Below, in pieces: positions 15,957 through 25,087 of a stretch of DNA of 64,000 bases. The position numbers were made by a program, and so were the translations under genes. The stretch lies in the NCBI RefSeq assembly GCF_029643245.1, contig NZ_CP116398.1:3840372-3904371 (forward strand), read 5' to 3'. The notes under the pieces are model-generated. The model was not told the origin of the DNA. It worked only from the letters and a program-made list of their open reading frames with translations, and ran no database searches. Positions within the stretch are counted from its first letter, which is position 1, and each line of letters starts with the position of its first letter. This DNA comes from Methylomonas sp. EFPC3 (lineage in GTDB: Bacteria > Pseudomonadota > Gammaproteobacteria > Methylococcales > Methylomonadaceae).

Positions 15957-18433
15957 TGGCGGGCAAGGCCATCCGCGCCCGCGGCGTGGTGCAGGGCGTC
16001 GGTTTTCGGCCGGCAATTTGGCATTTGGCGCGGCGCTGCGGCCTGACCGGCGAGGTCTGGAACGACGGCGAAGGCGTGATGATTCATGCCTTCGGCAGCG
16101 CCGAGGCTTTGGAGCGGTTTATCGCCCTGATTCCGCACGAACTGCCGCCGCTGGCGAGGTTGGACGCGCTGGAGTGCCTGGACTTGAATCAAGCCGCGCC
16201 GGACGAATTCCGCATCGTCGCCAGCCGGCCGGACGGCATCGCCACCCCGATCGCCGCCGACGCCGCCACCTGCCCGGAGTGTCTGGCCGACATCGCCGAT
16301 CCAACCAATCGCCGCTACCGTTACCCGTTTACCAACTGCACCCACTGCGGCCCGCGCCTGTCCATCGTCCGCGCCGTGCCCTTCGACCGCGCCAACACCA
16401 GCATGGCGGCCTTTGCGATGTGCCCGGACTGCCAGCGCGAATACGACGATCCGGCCGACCGCCGCTTTCACGCCCAAGCCAACTGTTGCCCGGTTTGCGG
16501 GCCAAGCTTGTGGCTGGAAGCGGACGAGGGTAGCAGCGAACCCGCGTTCGGCGCCACCGGCAGCCAAACTAGGATGGTTCCGTTCACCCCGAGCTTGTCG
16601 AAGGCTGCAGGGGAAAATCCGCGGGCCCAAGTCAAGCCGCTCATGCTTCGACCAGCTCAGCACCAACGGCCTGACGCAAAGGCATTGGCGCCGGACGTGA
16701 GCTGCATGGAAGATGTGATCCAGCAAACTGCCGAATTGCTCCGCCAAGGCCGCATCGTCGCCATCAAAGGCCTGGGCGGCTTTCATCTGGCCTGCGACGC
16801 GACCAATGCCGCGGCGGTCGACTCCCTCCGCCAGCGCAAGCGCCGTTACGCCAAACCGTTCGCGTTGATGGCTCGCGATTTAGCCATGGTGCATCGTTTT
16901 GCCGCAGCCGACGCGGCCGAAATCCTTGCCCTGCAAGACAGGGCTGCGCCCATCGTGCTGCTGCGCGCCCGCGGCGAAGCGCTGGCCGCCGGAGTGGCGC
17001 CGGGCGACGCCAAACTCGGCTTCATGCTGCCTTACACCCCGTTGCATACTTTGTTGATGCAGGAATTGGACAACCCCATCGTGCTGACCTCCGGCAATGT
17101 TAGCGACGAACCGCAATGCATAGTCAACGACGATGCGCGGCAAAAACTGGCTGGCATCGCCGACTATTTTCTGCTGCATCAGCGCGACATCGTCAACCGG
17201 CTGGACGATTCGGTGGCGCGGCTGATGGACGGCGAGATCCGTCTGCTACGGCGCGCGCGCGGTTATGCGCCGCAGGCGCTGCCGTTGCCGCCCGGTTTCG
17301 AGCAGGCCGCGCCTGCGCTGGCGATGGGCGCCGAGCTGAAAAACAGCTTCTGCCTGCTCAGACCCGGCCAGGCCGTGGTCAGCCAACATATCGGCGACCT
17401 GGAAAATGCTGCGGTACAAACCGATTACCGTCTCGCTATCGAGCTGTACCGACAGTTGCACGGCTTCCGGCCCGAACGGGTTGCGATAGACCTACACCCC
17501 GGCTATCTGTCCAGCCAATACGGCCAAAGCTTGGCGGCAGCGCAAGGCTTGCCCTGCTTGACCGTCCAGCATCATCACGCCCATTTGGCTGCCTGCCTGG
17601 CCGAACACGGCGTGGCGCTGGATGCGCCGCCGGTCTTGGCGGCGATATTCGACGGGCTGGGCATGGGCGAGAACGGTGAGTTGTGGGGCGGCGAGTTCTT
17701 GCTGGGCGATTACCGCGGCTTTAGTCGGTTGGGCCATTTTCAGCCGATTGCATTGCCCGGCGGCAGCCAAGCCATGCGCGAGCCCTGGCGCAATGCTTAT
17801 GCCCAGCTCAGGCATTATTTGGTTTGGGACGAACTGTTGGCGGAATTCGGCAGTCTGCCGTTCTTGCAAGATTTGGCGAACAAGCCGCTGGCGACCTTGG
17901 ATACGATGATGGCCAAAAACCTGAACGCACCCCGCTGTAGTTCGGTAGGTCGCTGGTTCGACGCGTTCGCCGCCGTGCTGGATTTGCACGCCGACCGAGC
18001 CGATTACGAAGGCCAGGCGGCGATTGCCTTGGAAAACTTGGCGGCGTCGGCGTTCGCCGGCGAAACCGCCTATCCGCAGGCTTGGCAGCTAAACCAAATG
18101 GAAGGAAAGCAAGCGCTGACTTGGCTCGGTTTATGGCAGGCGGTGTTGGGCGATCTGGCCGGCGGCGACGATAAGGCGGCGATTGCCGCCCGTATCCACC
18201 ATAGCCTGATCGCGGCCAGCGTGGAAAGCTTATGCCGGCTTGGCCGGGAAACCGCGGTAGATACGGTCGTATTGAGCGGCGGCGTATTTCAAAACCGGTT
18301 GTTGCTGGAAGGTGTGGCGGAAGGCTTGCGCCGCCAGGGCAAAACCGTGCTGCTGCCGCAGCGCTACCCGGCCAACGACGGCGGTCTGGCCTTGGGCCAG
18401 GCCGTGATTGCCGCCGCGGCCGGCATCAGTTAG
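15956..18433 (+). CDS. hypF: HypF carbamoyltransferase of hydrogenase maturation
   Basis: An 825-residue protein with domains in the normal order: acylphosphatase (RARGVVQGVGFRPAIW), two zinc fingers (CPECLAD...CTHCG; CPDCQ...CCPVCG), a YrdC-like domain (IKGLGGFHLACD) and a Kae1-like carbamoyltransferase domain (VQHHHAHLAACLAEH; LSGGVFQNRLLLEG). HypF is usually about 750-780 residues. The excess lies in the linker between zinc fingers and YrdC domain, where a palindromic repeat is inserted in frame (16580-16669). The start ATG overlaps the hypE stop. An upstream in-frame ATG inside hypE is less likely. Activity is probably kept because all domain motifs are intact. Confidence 0.95.
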   Translation: MAGKAIRARGVVQGVGFRPAIWHLARRCGLTGEVWNDGEGVMIHAFGSAEALERFIALIPHELPPLARLDALECLDLNQAAPDEFRIVASRPDGIATPIAADAATCPECLADIADPTNRRYRYPFTNCTHCGPRLSIVRAVPFDRANTSMAAFAMCPDCQREYDDPADRRFHAQANCCPVCGPSLWLEADEGSSEPAFGATGSQTRMVPFTPSLSKAAGENPRAQVKPLMLRPAQHQRPDAKALAPDVSCMEDVIQQTAELLRQGRIVAIKGLGGFHLACDATNAAAVDSLRQRKRRYAKPFALMARDLAMVHRFAAADAAEILALQDRAAPIVLLRARGEALAAGVAPGDAKLGFMLPYTPLHTLLMQELDNPIVLTSGNVSDEPQCIVNDDARQKLAGIADYFLLHQRDIVNRLDDSVARLMDGEIRLLRRARGYAPQALPLPPGFEQAAPALAMGAELKNSFCLLRPGQAVVSQHIGDLENAAVQTDYRLAIELYRQLHGFRPERVAIDLHPGYLSSQYGQSLAAAQGLPCLTVQHHHAHLAACLAEHGVALDAPPVLAAIFDGLGMGENGELWGGEFLLGDYRGFSRLGHFQPIALPGGSQAMREPWRNAYAQLRHYLVWDELLAEFGSLPFLQDLANKPLATLDTMMAKNLNAPRCSSVGRWFDAFAAVLDLHADRADYEGQAAIALENLAASAFAGETAYPQAWQLNQMEGKQALTWLGLWQAVLGDLAGGDDKAAIAARIHHSLIAASVESLCRLGRETAVDTVVLSGGVFQNRLLLEGVAEGLRRQGKTVLLPQRYPANDGGLALGQAVIAAAAGIS
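16580..16669. repeat. Palindromic GAGCTTGTCGAAG-type repeat inserted in hypF
   Basis: Arms at 16580-16603 (containing GAGCTTGTCGAAG) and 16646-16669 (containing CTTCGACCAGCTC) form an imperfect inverted repeat, 17-18 of 24 positions paired. This sequence class (CTTCGACAAGCTCAG...) is a common dispersed intergenic repeat in gammaproteobacteria. Here it is read through in frame as about 30 extra residues, VPFTPSLSKAAGE to RPAQHQRP. Confidence 0.8.
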
Positions 18434-21400
18434 CGGCGTTGCTGTCGGCCAGTTCGACGTGAAAGCGGCCGTAGCGCTGCAAGATTGCCGGCAACAGCAA
18501 CAGGTTCAGTGCCGTGGACGATGCCAGGCCGCCGATGATGATGGCCGCCATCGGCCCCATGATCTCGCGGCCGGGGTTGTCGCTGCCGATCGCGATCGGC
18601 AACATCGCCAGCGCGGTGACCAGGGCCGTCATCAGGATCGCCGGCAGGCGTTCCTGAGCGCCGCGGATCAGCGTCGCGGTGGACCATTCCTGGCCTTCGA
18701 ATTCGATCAGATGCCGGTAATGCGAAATCAGCATGATGCAGTTGCGCACGGTGATGCCGAACAAGGTGACGAAGCCGACAAACGAGCCGACCGACAACGT
18801 GGCGTCGGTAACGACGACCGCGGCGACGCCGCCCAACAGCGCAAACGGCAGATTCAATAAGGTCAGCAGCATATGGCGCAGGCTGCCGAATGCGATAAAC
18901 ACGAAAATCAGCACGCCGGCGCCGGCCAACAAGGCATGAATCACCAAGGTCTGCCGGGCCTTGGCCTGTTCCAGCGCGGCGCCGATGAATTCCGGATAGC
19001 TGCCGTCGCGCCAGCTCAATTCGGTTTGTACCCGTTGCTTCAATTCGGCCATGAAACCATCCATATCGCGGCCTGCCACCTTGCAGGTCACGGTCTGAAT
19101 CCGCTGCGCGCCCTGGTGCAGGATGTTGTAGCGGCCCTCGCCGTGGCGGATGTCGGCCACTTCGCCGAGCAAAACCCGCTGGCCTTCGCCGTTTTTTAAG
19201 GGCAGTTGCCCCAGGTAATCCGGTTGGCTGCGCCATTCCGGCGGCAGCGACACCGCGACGTTGAAGATGCGATTGCCCTGTAAGTTCTTGCCGACGATGC
19301 GGCCCTCGTAAGCGGTTTGCAAGGCCGCCATCACTTGCGCCGGGCTGATGCCGCGGAATTTCAGGCGTTCCAGATCGAGTTGCACTTGCAGCAAACTGGT
19401 GGCCGGCGGCGAACGCAATTGCACGTCTTCGGCGCCGGGCAGGGTCTCGATCAGTGCGGCCAGTTGTTGGGCCCTGGCGTCCAACTCCGCCAGATCGTTG
19501 CCGTAGATGTTGACTACCACCGGCGCGGTGTAACCGGAAATGGTTTCGTCCACCCGCTCGGTCAGGAAGGTGTTGGCCTCGTAATGGATGCCGGGGAAAC
19601 TGTCCAGAATGGCGCGGATTTCGTCCAGCACCCGTTGCTGTTCGCCACCGGATAGGGGATGCAACCGTACTTCGTATTCGCTGTAATGGCTGCCGTAGGT
19701 ATCGGCGCCGCGTTCGGCGCGCCCGGCCCATTGTGATACCGATTCGACGCCGGCCACCGCCATCAGCCGTTCGGTCACCAGACTGCCGAGCCGGATCGAT
19801 TCCGGCAACGAGGTGCCGGGTACGCTGGCGGTGTGGACGATGAAATGGCCTTCGCGCAGTTCCGGCAGAAATTTGTGGTCCAGTTGCAGGAAGGCGGCGA
19901 TGCCGATCAGGCAGGCTAGCGCCCCGGCCAGGGCTACGGTTTTGAAATGGCGGATCGCCCACAGCAACTGTTTGGCATATAGCGGTTTCAGCCAACGCAA
20001 CAGCGGCGGATCGCTGTCGTCCGGCAATTTGGCTTTGAACAACAGATGGCATAGCGCCGGCGTCAGCGTCAGCGCCACCAACAGCGACATCAGAATCGCC
20101 AGGATATAGGACGCGCCGAGCGGGGCGAACAGCCGGCCGCTGACACCGTCCAGAGTCAACAGCGGCACGAACACCAGCGCCACGATAAAGCTGGCGTAGA
20201 CTACCGAACTGCGCACTTCCAGCGAGGCTTGGTAGACCACGTGTTCGGTCGGGTCCGGAAAGATTTTCAGGCGGTTTTCCCGCAGGCGGCGGAAGATGTT
20301 CTCGGTATCGATGATGGCGTCGTCCACCACTTCGCCCAGCGCGATTGCCAGGCCGCCCAGCACCATGATGTTCAGATTCACGCCGCATTCCAGCAATACC
20401 AGCGCGGCGCTGAGCAGCGACAGCGGAATCGCGGTGGCGGCGATGAAGGCGCTGCGTAAGTTGAACAAGAACAGGTAAAGCACCACCAGCACGAACAGTC
20501 CGCCGAGCAACAAGTGTCCGGACAGGTTATGCAGCGAGGTTTCGATGTAGTCCGCCGGGCGGAACAGATGCGGGTAAAACGCGATGTTTTGCTGTTGGAA
20601 GATCGGCTGGAAGTCCTGCAGTACCGATTCCACCTGGCGCGAGACCGACAGGGTATTGGCGCCGTATTGGCCGATCAACATCAGCACGATGCCCGGTTTG
20701 CCCATGATCTGGGCCGCGCCGATCGGCGGTTCCGCGCCGTAACGGATGTCGGCGACGTCGGCCAGAGTTACGTTCATGCCGTCCTGGCGTTTGACCACCA
20801 ACTGCTTGAACTGCTCCGGATCGGCCGGTTGGCCGCTGATTTGCAAAGTAAAACGCTGGTTGGCGTTTTCGATGAAGCCGGCGCCGTTCATCTCCGCCGC
20901 CCCGGCCGCTGCTGCGACGATATCCTCGATGGCCAGGTTGAAGCGCTGTAGCGCCGCCGGTTGTAGTTGCACTTGCAATTGCTGGATGTCGCCGCCGAAC
21001 ACATTGACGTCGGCCACGCCGGGCACCGCCAGCAGCCGCGGCACCAGGCTCCAGTCCACTAAGCTGCGCAGTTCCATCAGCGATTTGCTCTCAGAGTTGA
21101 CGCCTAGCGTCAACACCGTGGCCGACGACGACGACAGCGGTATCGCTACCGGCGTGCCGACGCCGGCCGGCAAGCGCTGGCCCAGGCTGTTCAGGCGTTC
21201 GCTGACCAGTTGCCGGTTGCGATAAACGTCGCTATGCTCGGAGAAGGTCGCCGTGACGATCGATAAACCCTGAATCGATTGCGAACGCAGGGTTTGCAGG
21301 CCGATCAGACCGCTGATCGAGTTTTCGATTTGCTGGGTGACCAGCACTTCCACTTGCTCGGCGGCCAGGCCGGGGGCTTCGGTTTGGATGATGACCTGTT

Positions 21401-21533
21401 TCGGCGCGAATTCCGGAAAAATGTCGAGGCCGGCGTTGGCGAAGCGGTAGCCGCCGTAAACGAACAGCAGCAGCGCCAGCGTGACGACGATGCCGGAATA
21501 ACGAATCGAAAATCGGACCAGAAGAGCGAGCAT
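18426..21533 (-). CDS. CusA/CzcA-type heavy-metal RND efflux transporter
   Basis: A 1,035-residue inner-membrane pump from the chosen start MLALLVRFSIRYSGIVV, where the first transmembrane helix begins; the frame is open 45 codons further upstream without homology-like sequence. It shows the two RND halves, each with a periplasmic porter domain and a helix block. The TM4 region GEVVDDAIIDTENIFRRLREN carries the acidic residues of the proton relay. Cation-efflux RND pumps normally need a membrane-fusion protein and an outer-membrane channel, but neither is encoded beside it. Its 3' end overlaps that of hypF by 8 bp. The substrate metal is unknown. Confidence 0.85.
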   Translation of the reverse strand: MLALLVRFSIRYSGIVVTLALLLFVYGGYRFANAGLDIFPEFAPKQVIIQTEAPGLAAEQVEVLVTQQIENSISGLIGLQTLRSQSIQGLSIVTATFSEHSDVYRNRQLVSERLNSLGQRLPAGVGTPVAIPLSSSSATVLTLGVNSESKSLMELRSLVDWSLVPRLLAVPGVADVNVFGGDIQQLQVQLQPAALQRFNLAIEDIVAAAAGAAEMNGAGFIENANQRFTLQISGQPADPEQFKQLVVKRQDGMNVTLADVADIRYGAEPPIGAAQIMGKPGIVLMLIGQYGANTLSVSRQVESVLQDFQPIFQQQNIAFYPHLFRPADYIETSLHNLSGHLLLGGLFVLVVLYLFLFNLRSAFIAATAIPLSLLSAALVLLECGVNLNIMVLGGLAIALGEVVDDAIIDTENIFRRLRENRLKIFPDPTEHVVYQASLEVRSSVVYASFIVALVFVPLLTLDGVSGRLFAPLGASYILAILMSLLVALTLTPALCHLLFKAKLPDDSDPPLLRWLKPLYAKQLLWAIRHFKTVALAGALACLIGIAAFLQLDHKFLPELREGHFIVHTASVPGTSLPESIRLGSLVTERLMAVAGVESVSQWAGRAERGADTYGSHYSEYEVRLHPLSGGEQQRVLDEIRAILDSFPGIHYEANTFLTERVDETISGYTAPVVVNIYGNDLAELDARAQQLAALIETLPGAEDVQLRSPPATSLLQVQLDLERLKFRGISPAQVMAALQTAYEGRIVGKNLQGNRIFNVAVSLPPEWRSQPDYLGQLPLKNGEGQRVLLGEVADIRHGEGRYNILHQGAQRIQTVTCKVAGRDMDGFMAELKQRVQTELSWRDGSYPEFIGAALEQAKARQTLVIHALLAGAGVLIFVFIAFGSLRHMLLTLLNLPFALLGGVAAVVVTDATLSVGSFVGFVTLFGITVRNCIMLISHYRHLIEFEGQEWSTATLIRGAQERLPAILMTALVTALAMLPIAIGSDNPGREIMGPMAAIIIGGLASSTALNLLLLPAILQRYGRFHVELADSNAAN

Positions 21534-21670
21534 GACGGTGGGCGAGATTAAACTAAGCCGGTTATTGTGCCTTGTCGGCCGGCCGCGGTCCATCGCCGCC
21601 GATAGGCTTTGCCGGCTCGGCCAAACTGCATTAACATCGCGTTTAACCTGAATCGGGGGAGTTTTCACTG

Positions 21671-22939
21671 ATGGATAGCCAACGCATCGATCTACACAGT
21701 GCGATCATTTCGTTGACCTGCGCGCTGGACTTGGTCGGTATCGACGAAGTCAAACACGGCAAGCGGGTGGCGATGATGGCGTGGCACATTGCCGGGAAAT
21801 TGGCCTGGTCGGCGGAGGATAGGCTCAAGATTCTGCATGCCGGTATGTTGCACGATTGCGGGGTGGCCAAGATCCGCGAACATCGGCATCTGACCGAGTC
21901 GTTGGAATGGGACGGTGCCGAAGCCCATTGCGAGCGCGGCGAGGAATATCTGCGCGCCTGTCCGCCGCTCAGCCATCTGGCCGAAGAAATCCGCTATCAC
22001 CACACCCGCTGGGAGAATCTGGTGCAATTGCCGCTGTCCGACAGAACGCGGCTGCGCGCCAATCTGCTGTTTCTGGCGGACCGGATCGACGTGCTGCAAG
22101 CGCCTTATCTGGCCAGCGAGCAAATTCTGATTGCGGCGCCGAAGATCGTCGGGCGCCTGCAAAGTTATTCCGGCACGCTGTTCTGTCCGGCGTTGGTGGA
22201 CGCTTTTGCCGATCTGGCGCAAAGCCAGGCGTTTTGGCTGGCAATGGACCCGGATTATCTGGACGAGGATTTACGCAATCTGGGCGACCATTTGCCGATG
22301 GTGTGGTTGCCCTATCCCGATTTGCGCGAGGTTGCCCGGCTGTTCTCGCGGGTGGTCGATGCGAAGAGCCCTTACACCGAATTGCATTCCGAGCGGGTGG
22401 CGCAAATTGCCCGCCGGCTGGCGCGATCCTTTGGTATCGACGGCGCCGACCTGGAGCAAGTCGAGATTGCCGGCTTGTTGCACGACATCGGCAAGTTGCG
22501 GGTGTCGGAAGACATTATCGACAAACCCGGCAGTTTGACCCCGGAGGAGCGGGCCTGCATGCAGCGCCACAGCTACGACACCTACCGGATTCTGCAGCGG
22601 GTGTTCGTCGACTCGAAGATTCCGGAGTGGGCCGGACTGCACCACGAAAATCTGCGCGGCGAAGGTTATCCGTTCAAAACCGCGGCAACGGCGTTGCCGC
22701 TGGAGTGCAGGATTATCAGCGTCGCCGATATTTTTCAGGCCTTGGCCCAGTCGCGTCCGTATCGGGCCGGCATGCCGTTAGCCGAGATTTTGACTTACCT
22801 GGAACACCGGGTTAGCGACGGCGTGCTGGACCCCGGTGTGGTCGAGAAACTGAAAGCCGATGCCGCAGACTACTACGATTTGGCCCAGGGCGATTGGCCG
22901 CTGAATCACGCGGATATCCAGCGGCCAACGGCCGATTGA
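21671..22939 (+). CDS. Tandem HD-domain (HD-GYP-like) signalling phosphohydrolase
   Basis: A 422-residue soluble protein with two HD-type domains. The first has LHAGMLHDCGVAKI (His61-Asp62) and a later YHHTRWENL. The second has SERVAQIARRLA, AGLLHDIGKLRVSEDIIDKPGSLTPEE (in two parts; His271-Asp272) and HHENLRGEGYPF (His324-His325), close to the HD-GYP signature HHExxDGxGYP but with Arg for Asp. HD-GYP proteins degrade cyclic di-GMP in the cytoplasm. There is no receiver or sensor domain, so the first HD unit may be regulatory. It is divergent from the RND pump gene. Confidence 0.85.
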   Translation: MDSQRIDLHSAIISLTCALDLVGIDEVKHGKRVAMMAWHIAGKLAWSAEDRLKILHAGMLHDCGVAKIREHRHLTESLEWDGAEAHCERGEEYLRACPPLSHLAEEIRYHHTRWENLVQLPLSDRTRLRANLLFLADRIDVLQAPYLASEQILIAAPKIVGRLQSYSGTLFCPALVDAFADLAQSQAFWLAMDPDYLDEDLRNLGDHLPMVWLPYPDLREVARLFSRVVDAKSPYTELHSERVAQIARRLARSFGIDGADLEQVEIAGLLHDIGKLRVSEDIIDKPGSLTPEERACMQRHSYDTYRILQRVFVDSKIPEWAGLHHENLRGEGYPFKTAATALPLECRIISVADIFQALAQSRPYRAGMPLAEILTYLEHRVSDGVLDPGVVEKLKADAADYYDLAQGDWPLNHADIQRPTAD

Positions 22940-22947
22940 ACGAGGTA

Positions 22948-23523
22948 TCACGCCTTTAGCGTTAAAAGCCGGCGTCGATTCGCGCCCCAAACAGCCGATG
23001 CCGCGCCGAATAACCAAGCGCCGCCAGGCAGAGGAACCGCGTTAACAGTTACCGTAGCACTTGCCGTCAATAATTCGCCGTTAGCGAGGGTGTCGAGGTC
23101 GGGATCGAATAACGGATCCGCCGGGCTTCGGGAAAATAAATCGTAACTCAGCACAAGCCGGCCAAAAATCGAGCCAGGACTCGCGTCGGTAGCGATTGTA
23201 AAGCTGCCGATTCCGGATTTCGTTGCGGCATCGAATGACTGAGCCCAGACAGTGCTGCCGCCGAATCCGGAGCCGACGACAAAAAAGTTATCTGGGGCGC
23301 TGATAAAGTCGGTAAATTCGCCGGAGTGGGCTGAGGTTTGAAATTCAGCGCCGGTTACCACCAGGTAATTTTGGGTGTTGACGAGTACGAAGCCCCAGCC
23401 AACGGTATCACCGGCTTTGCCAACGATTGAACCGTTTGCCGGTTCCAGTTGCAATGACGTAGCGGCGAGCGTCGGATTAAAACAACATACCATCCACAAA
23501 AGTACAAAAATTAGTTTGCGCAT
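22948..23523 (-). CDS. Exported protein with VPLPA-CTERM-type sorting tail
   Basis: A 191-residue protein with a signal peptide (MRKLIFVLLWMVCCFNPTLAA), a cohesin-like beta-rich body (LQLEPANGSIVGKAGDTVGW) and a C-terminal tail VPLPGGAWLFGAASAVWGANRRR. That tail is a proline motif, a hydrophobic helix and a basic end, as in PEP-CTERM/VPLPA-CTERM proteins that are sorted to the surface by an exosortase-type system. The sorting protease is not in this window. It is convergent with the HD gene and 20 bp downstream of the next exported-protein gene, so the two probably share a transcript. Confidence 0.8.
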   Translation of the reverse strand: MRKLIFVLLWMVCCFNPTLAATSLQLEPANGSIVGKAGDTVGWGFVLVNTQNYLVVTGAEFQTSAHSGEFTDFISAPDNFFVVGSGFGGSTVWAQSFDAATKSGIGSFTIATDASPGSIFGRLVLSYDLFSRSPADPLFDPDLDTLANGELLTASATVTVNAVPLPGGAWLFGAASAVWGANRRRLLTLKA

Positions 23524-23543
23524 ATCAATGATCCTCTTGTCGG

Positions 23544-24776
23544 TTACCGAAATTGATTGTTGAAGGTTTTGCTGCCGGACACAGCGCCGCCGTTGCTGCT
23601 AAACGTTATCGTTGCACTGAAACGGGCGTTGTTCGGGCAATTGCTGAAATTGATGCCGACATTGCCGGTTCCTTGGCTGTGATCCGGGATATCGCCTAAT
23701 ACCAATGGAAATGCAGACGGTGTGGTAATGATCGGCACGCAGCGGGCGCCGAAGCTTTGCGAAAGCTCTACTTTATCGATCTGTGCGCTCTCGGCGAGGC
23801 AATGACTTTGGTTATTCAGGTTGATTGTCCAATTCCGGGCATTTTTGAGGCCGGATTTTTGCGTGATCTTTGCGGTAAGTTTCGGTAAGGTTGCTTCGCA
23901 GGATAGGCCGGGATTTTCTTCGAAGCGATTGGTAAAGTCGGTATTGGCGTAATCTCTTATCACTAAGTTATCGGTAATTCCTTTGACGGCATTGTAATGG
24001 TGATCCCAGTCACAACAGTTTGGCGTGGCGCCCAAGAAAAGGAAGGGATCGATGGCGTTGGGCAGATTCCAGGCTGCTTGAGTGGCGCCTTTTACTTCGC
24101 CGTTTACGTAAATCCGGGCCGTATCGGCCGTATTGTCGATCCCGGATTTGTCCCACACGAACCCGAAATGCATCAGCGTACCGTTGCTGAACGCCAGTTC
24201 TCCACCCGGTGCAGCCGAGAAATCGGGCGTGTATATGCATGTTGCGCGGTCGTATTTGCCCATGCAAAAGAAAAAGCGCTTGCCGAACGAGCCGTAATCC
24301 CAACCGTTCCAGCCAGCGGTGAGTACGCCGTCGGTTTGCCAGTTTTGATCGGGATAATGATTCATCACCTTACTTCTGGTATCGAAAAAATAGGCGTGAT
24401 TGAACGTATCCGCGCCGTATTTGAATTCAAACCAGAACTCAATGCTGCCGCGAGCCGGGGACAATCCGGTTTGCGACAGATCGGTAACAAAAAAGTTAGC
24501 ACCATCGTTACACCAGCCCTCGCAGGTATCATGATTGACGTATAAACCGTCGCCGAACACGCCTGGAGCGAGCTGGGCCTGGTCCCAATCGCCGATTAGA
24601 TAATGTAACTGTTGAAAACCGGGACCGATTTCGCTGGTGGCAATTTCAGTCGCCGAGCCTAGCTTGTTCCACAACACCACGTTGCCGGTTTCGGCTTGAG
24701 CGGCAGTTGCCGGCAGGCAGGCTAAAACTGCGGCGGTAATGGTGAAAAAACACGTTATAGGTTTAATTCCGTGCAT
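23544..24776 (-). CDS. Secreted LamG/concanavalin-like protein
   Basis: A 410-residue protein with a cleavable signal peptide (ending ATAAQAE). It contains a jellyroll fold suggested by GSIEFWFEFKYG, LMHFGFVWDKSG and TARIYVNGEVKG, the usual strands of LamG-type sugar- or protein-binding domains. Several cysteine pairs (CEGWC, NCCDW) suggest disulfides outside the cytoplasm. The C-terminal 120 residues look like an immunoglobulin-type beta domain. No CTERM tail is present. Its stop is 20 bp before the VPLPA-type gene, so they may form a two-gene surface unit. The ligand is unknown. Confidence 0.65.
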   Translation of the reverse strand: MHGIKPITCFFTITAAVLACLPATAAQAETGNVVLWNKLGSATEIATSEIGPGFQQLHYLIGDWDQAQLAPGVFGDGLYVNHDTCEGWCNDGANFFVTDLSQTGLSPARGSIEFWFEFKYGADTFNHAYFFDTRSKVMNHYPDQNWQTDGVLTAGWNGWDYGSFGKRFFFCMGKYDRATCIYTPDFSAAPGGELAFSNGTLMHFGFVWDKSGIDNTADTARIYVNGEVKGATQAAWNLPNAIDPFLFLGATPNCCDWDHHYNAVKGITDNLVIRDYANTDFTNRFEENPGLSCEATLPKLTAKITQKSGLKNARNWTINLNNQSHCLAESAQIDKVELSQSFGARCVPIITTPSAFPLVLGDIPDHSQGTGNVGINFSNCPNNARFSATITFSSNGGAVSGSKTFNNQFR

Positions 24777-25087
24777 ACAAACCTCCTGTAGGGCTTGGAG
24801 TAATGCGATGGATCAGTGCGCCGCTACAGCTTGGCGCACGAGCCGGCGGATATTGGAATTATTGTGAAGGGATCGGTATGAAGCGGAGTGTCATGGTCGG
24901 CAATCCGCCGATGAAGGCCATGTCGACACCCAATATTTATATTACGGAAAGTATGGTAATTCAATGGCCTTCGGCTAGCAAATTAAATACGCTGCTTGAT
25001 TGTTCGCTACTGATCTTTTGCTGCCGGCAATGTCGTTAAGCAATAGCCGAGTATAATTCCCTTTCAGTTTTGTAAACCCTTCCCGCT
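24777..25087. other. Intergenic region with divergent promoters
   Basis: These 311 bp separate the secreted-protein gene (minus) and dnaB (plus). A CCTCC complement lies right after 24780, giving a good ribosome site for the secreted protein. A 78-codon plus-strand frame here lacks coding character. I see no repeat or RNA gene. Confidence 0.5.
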
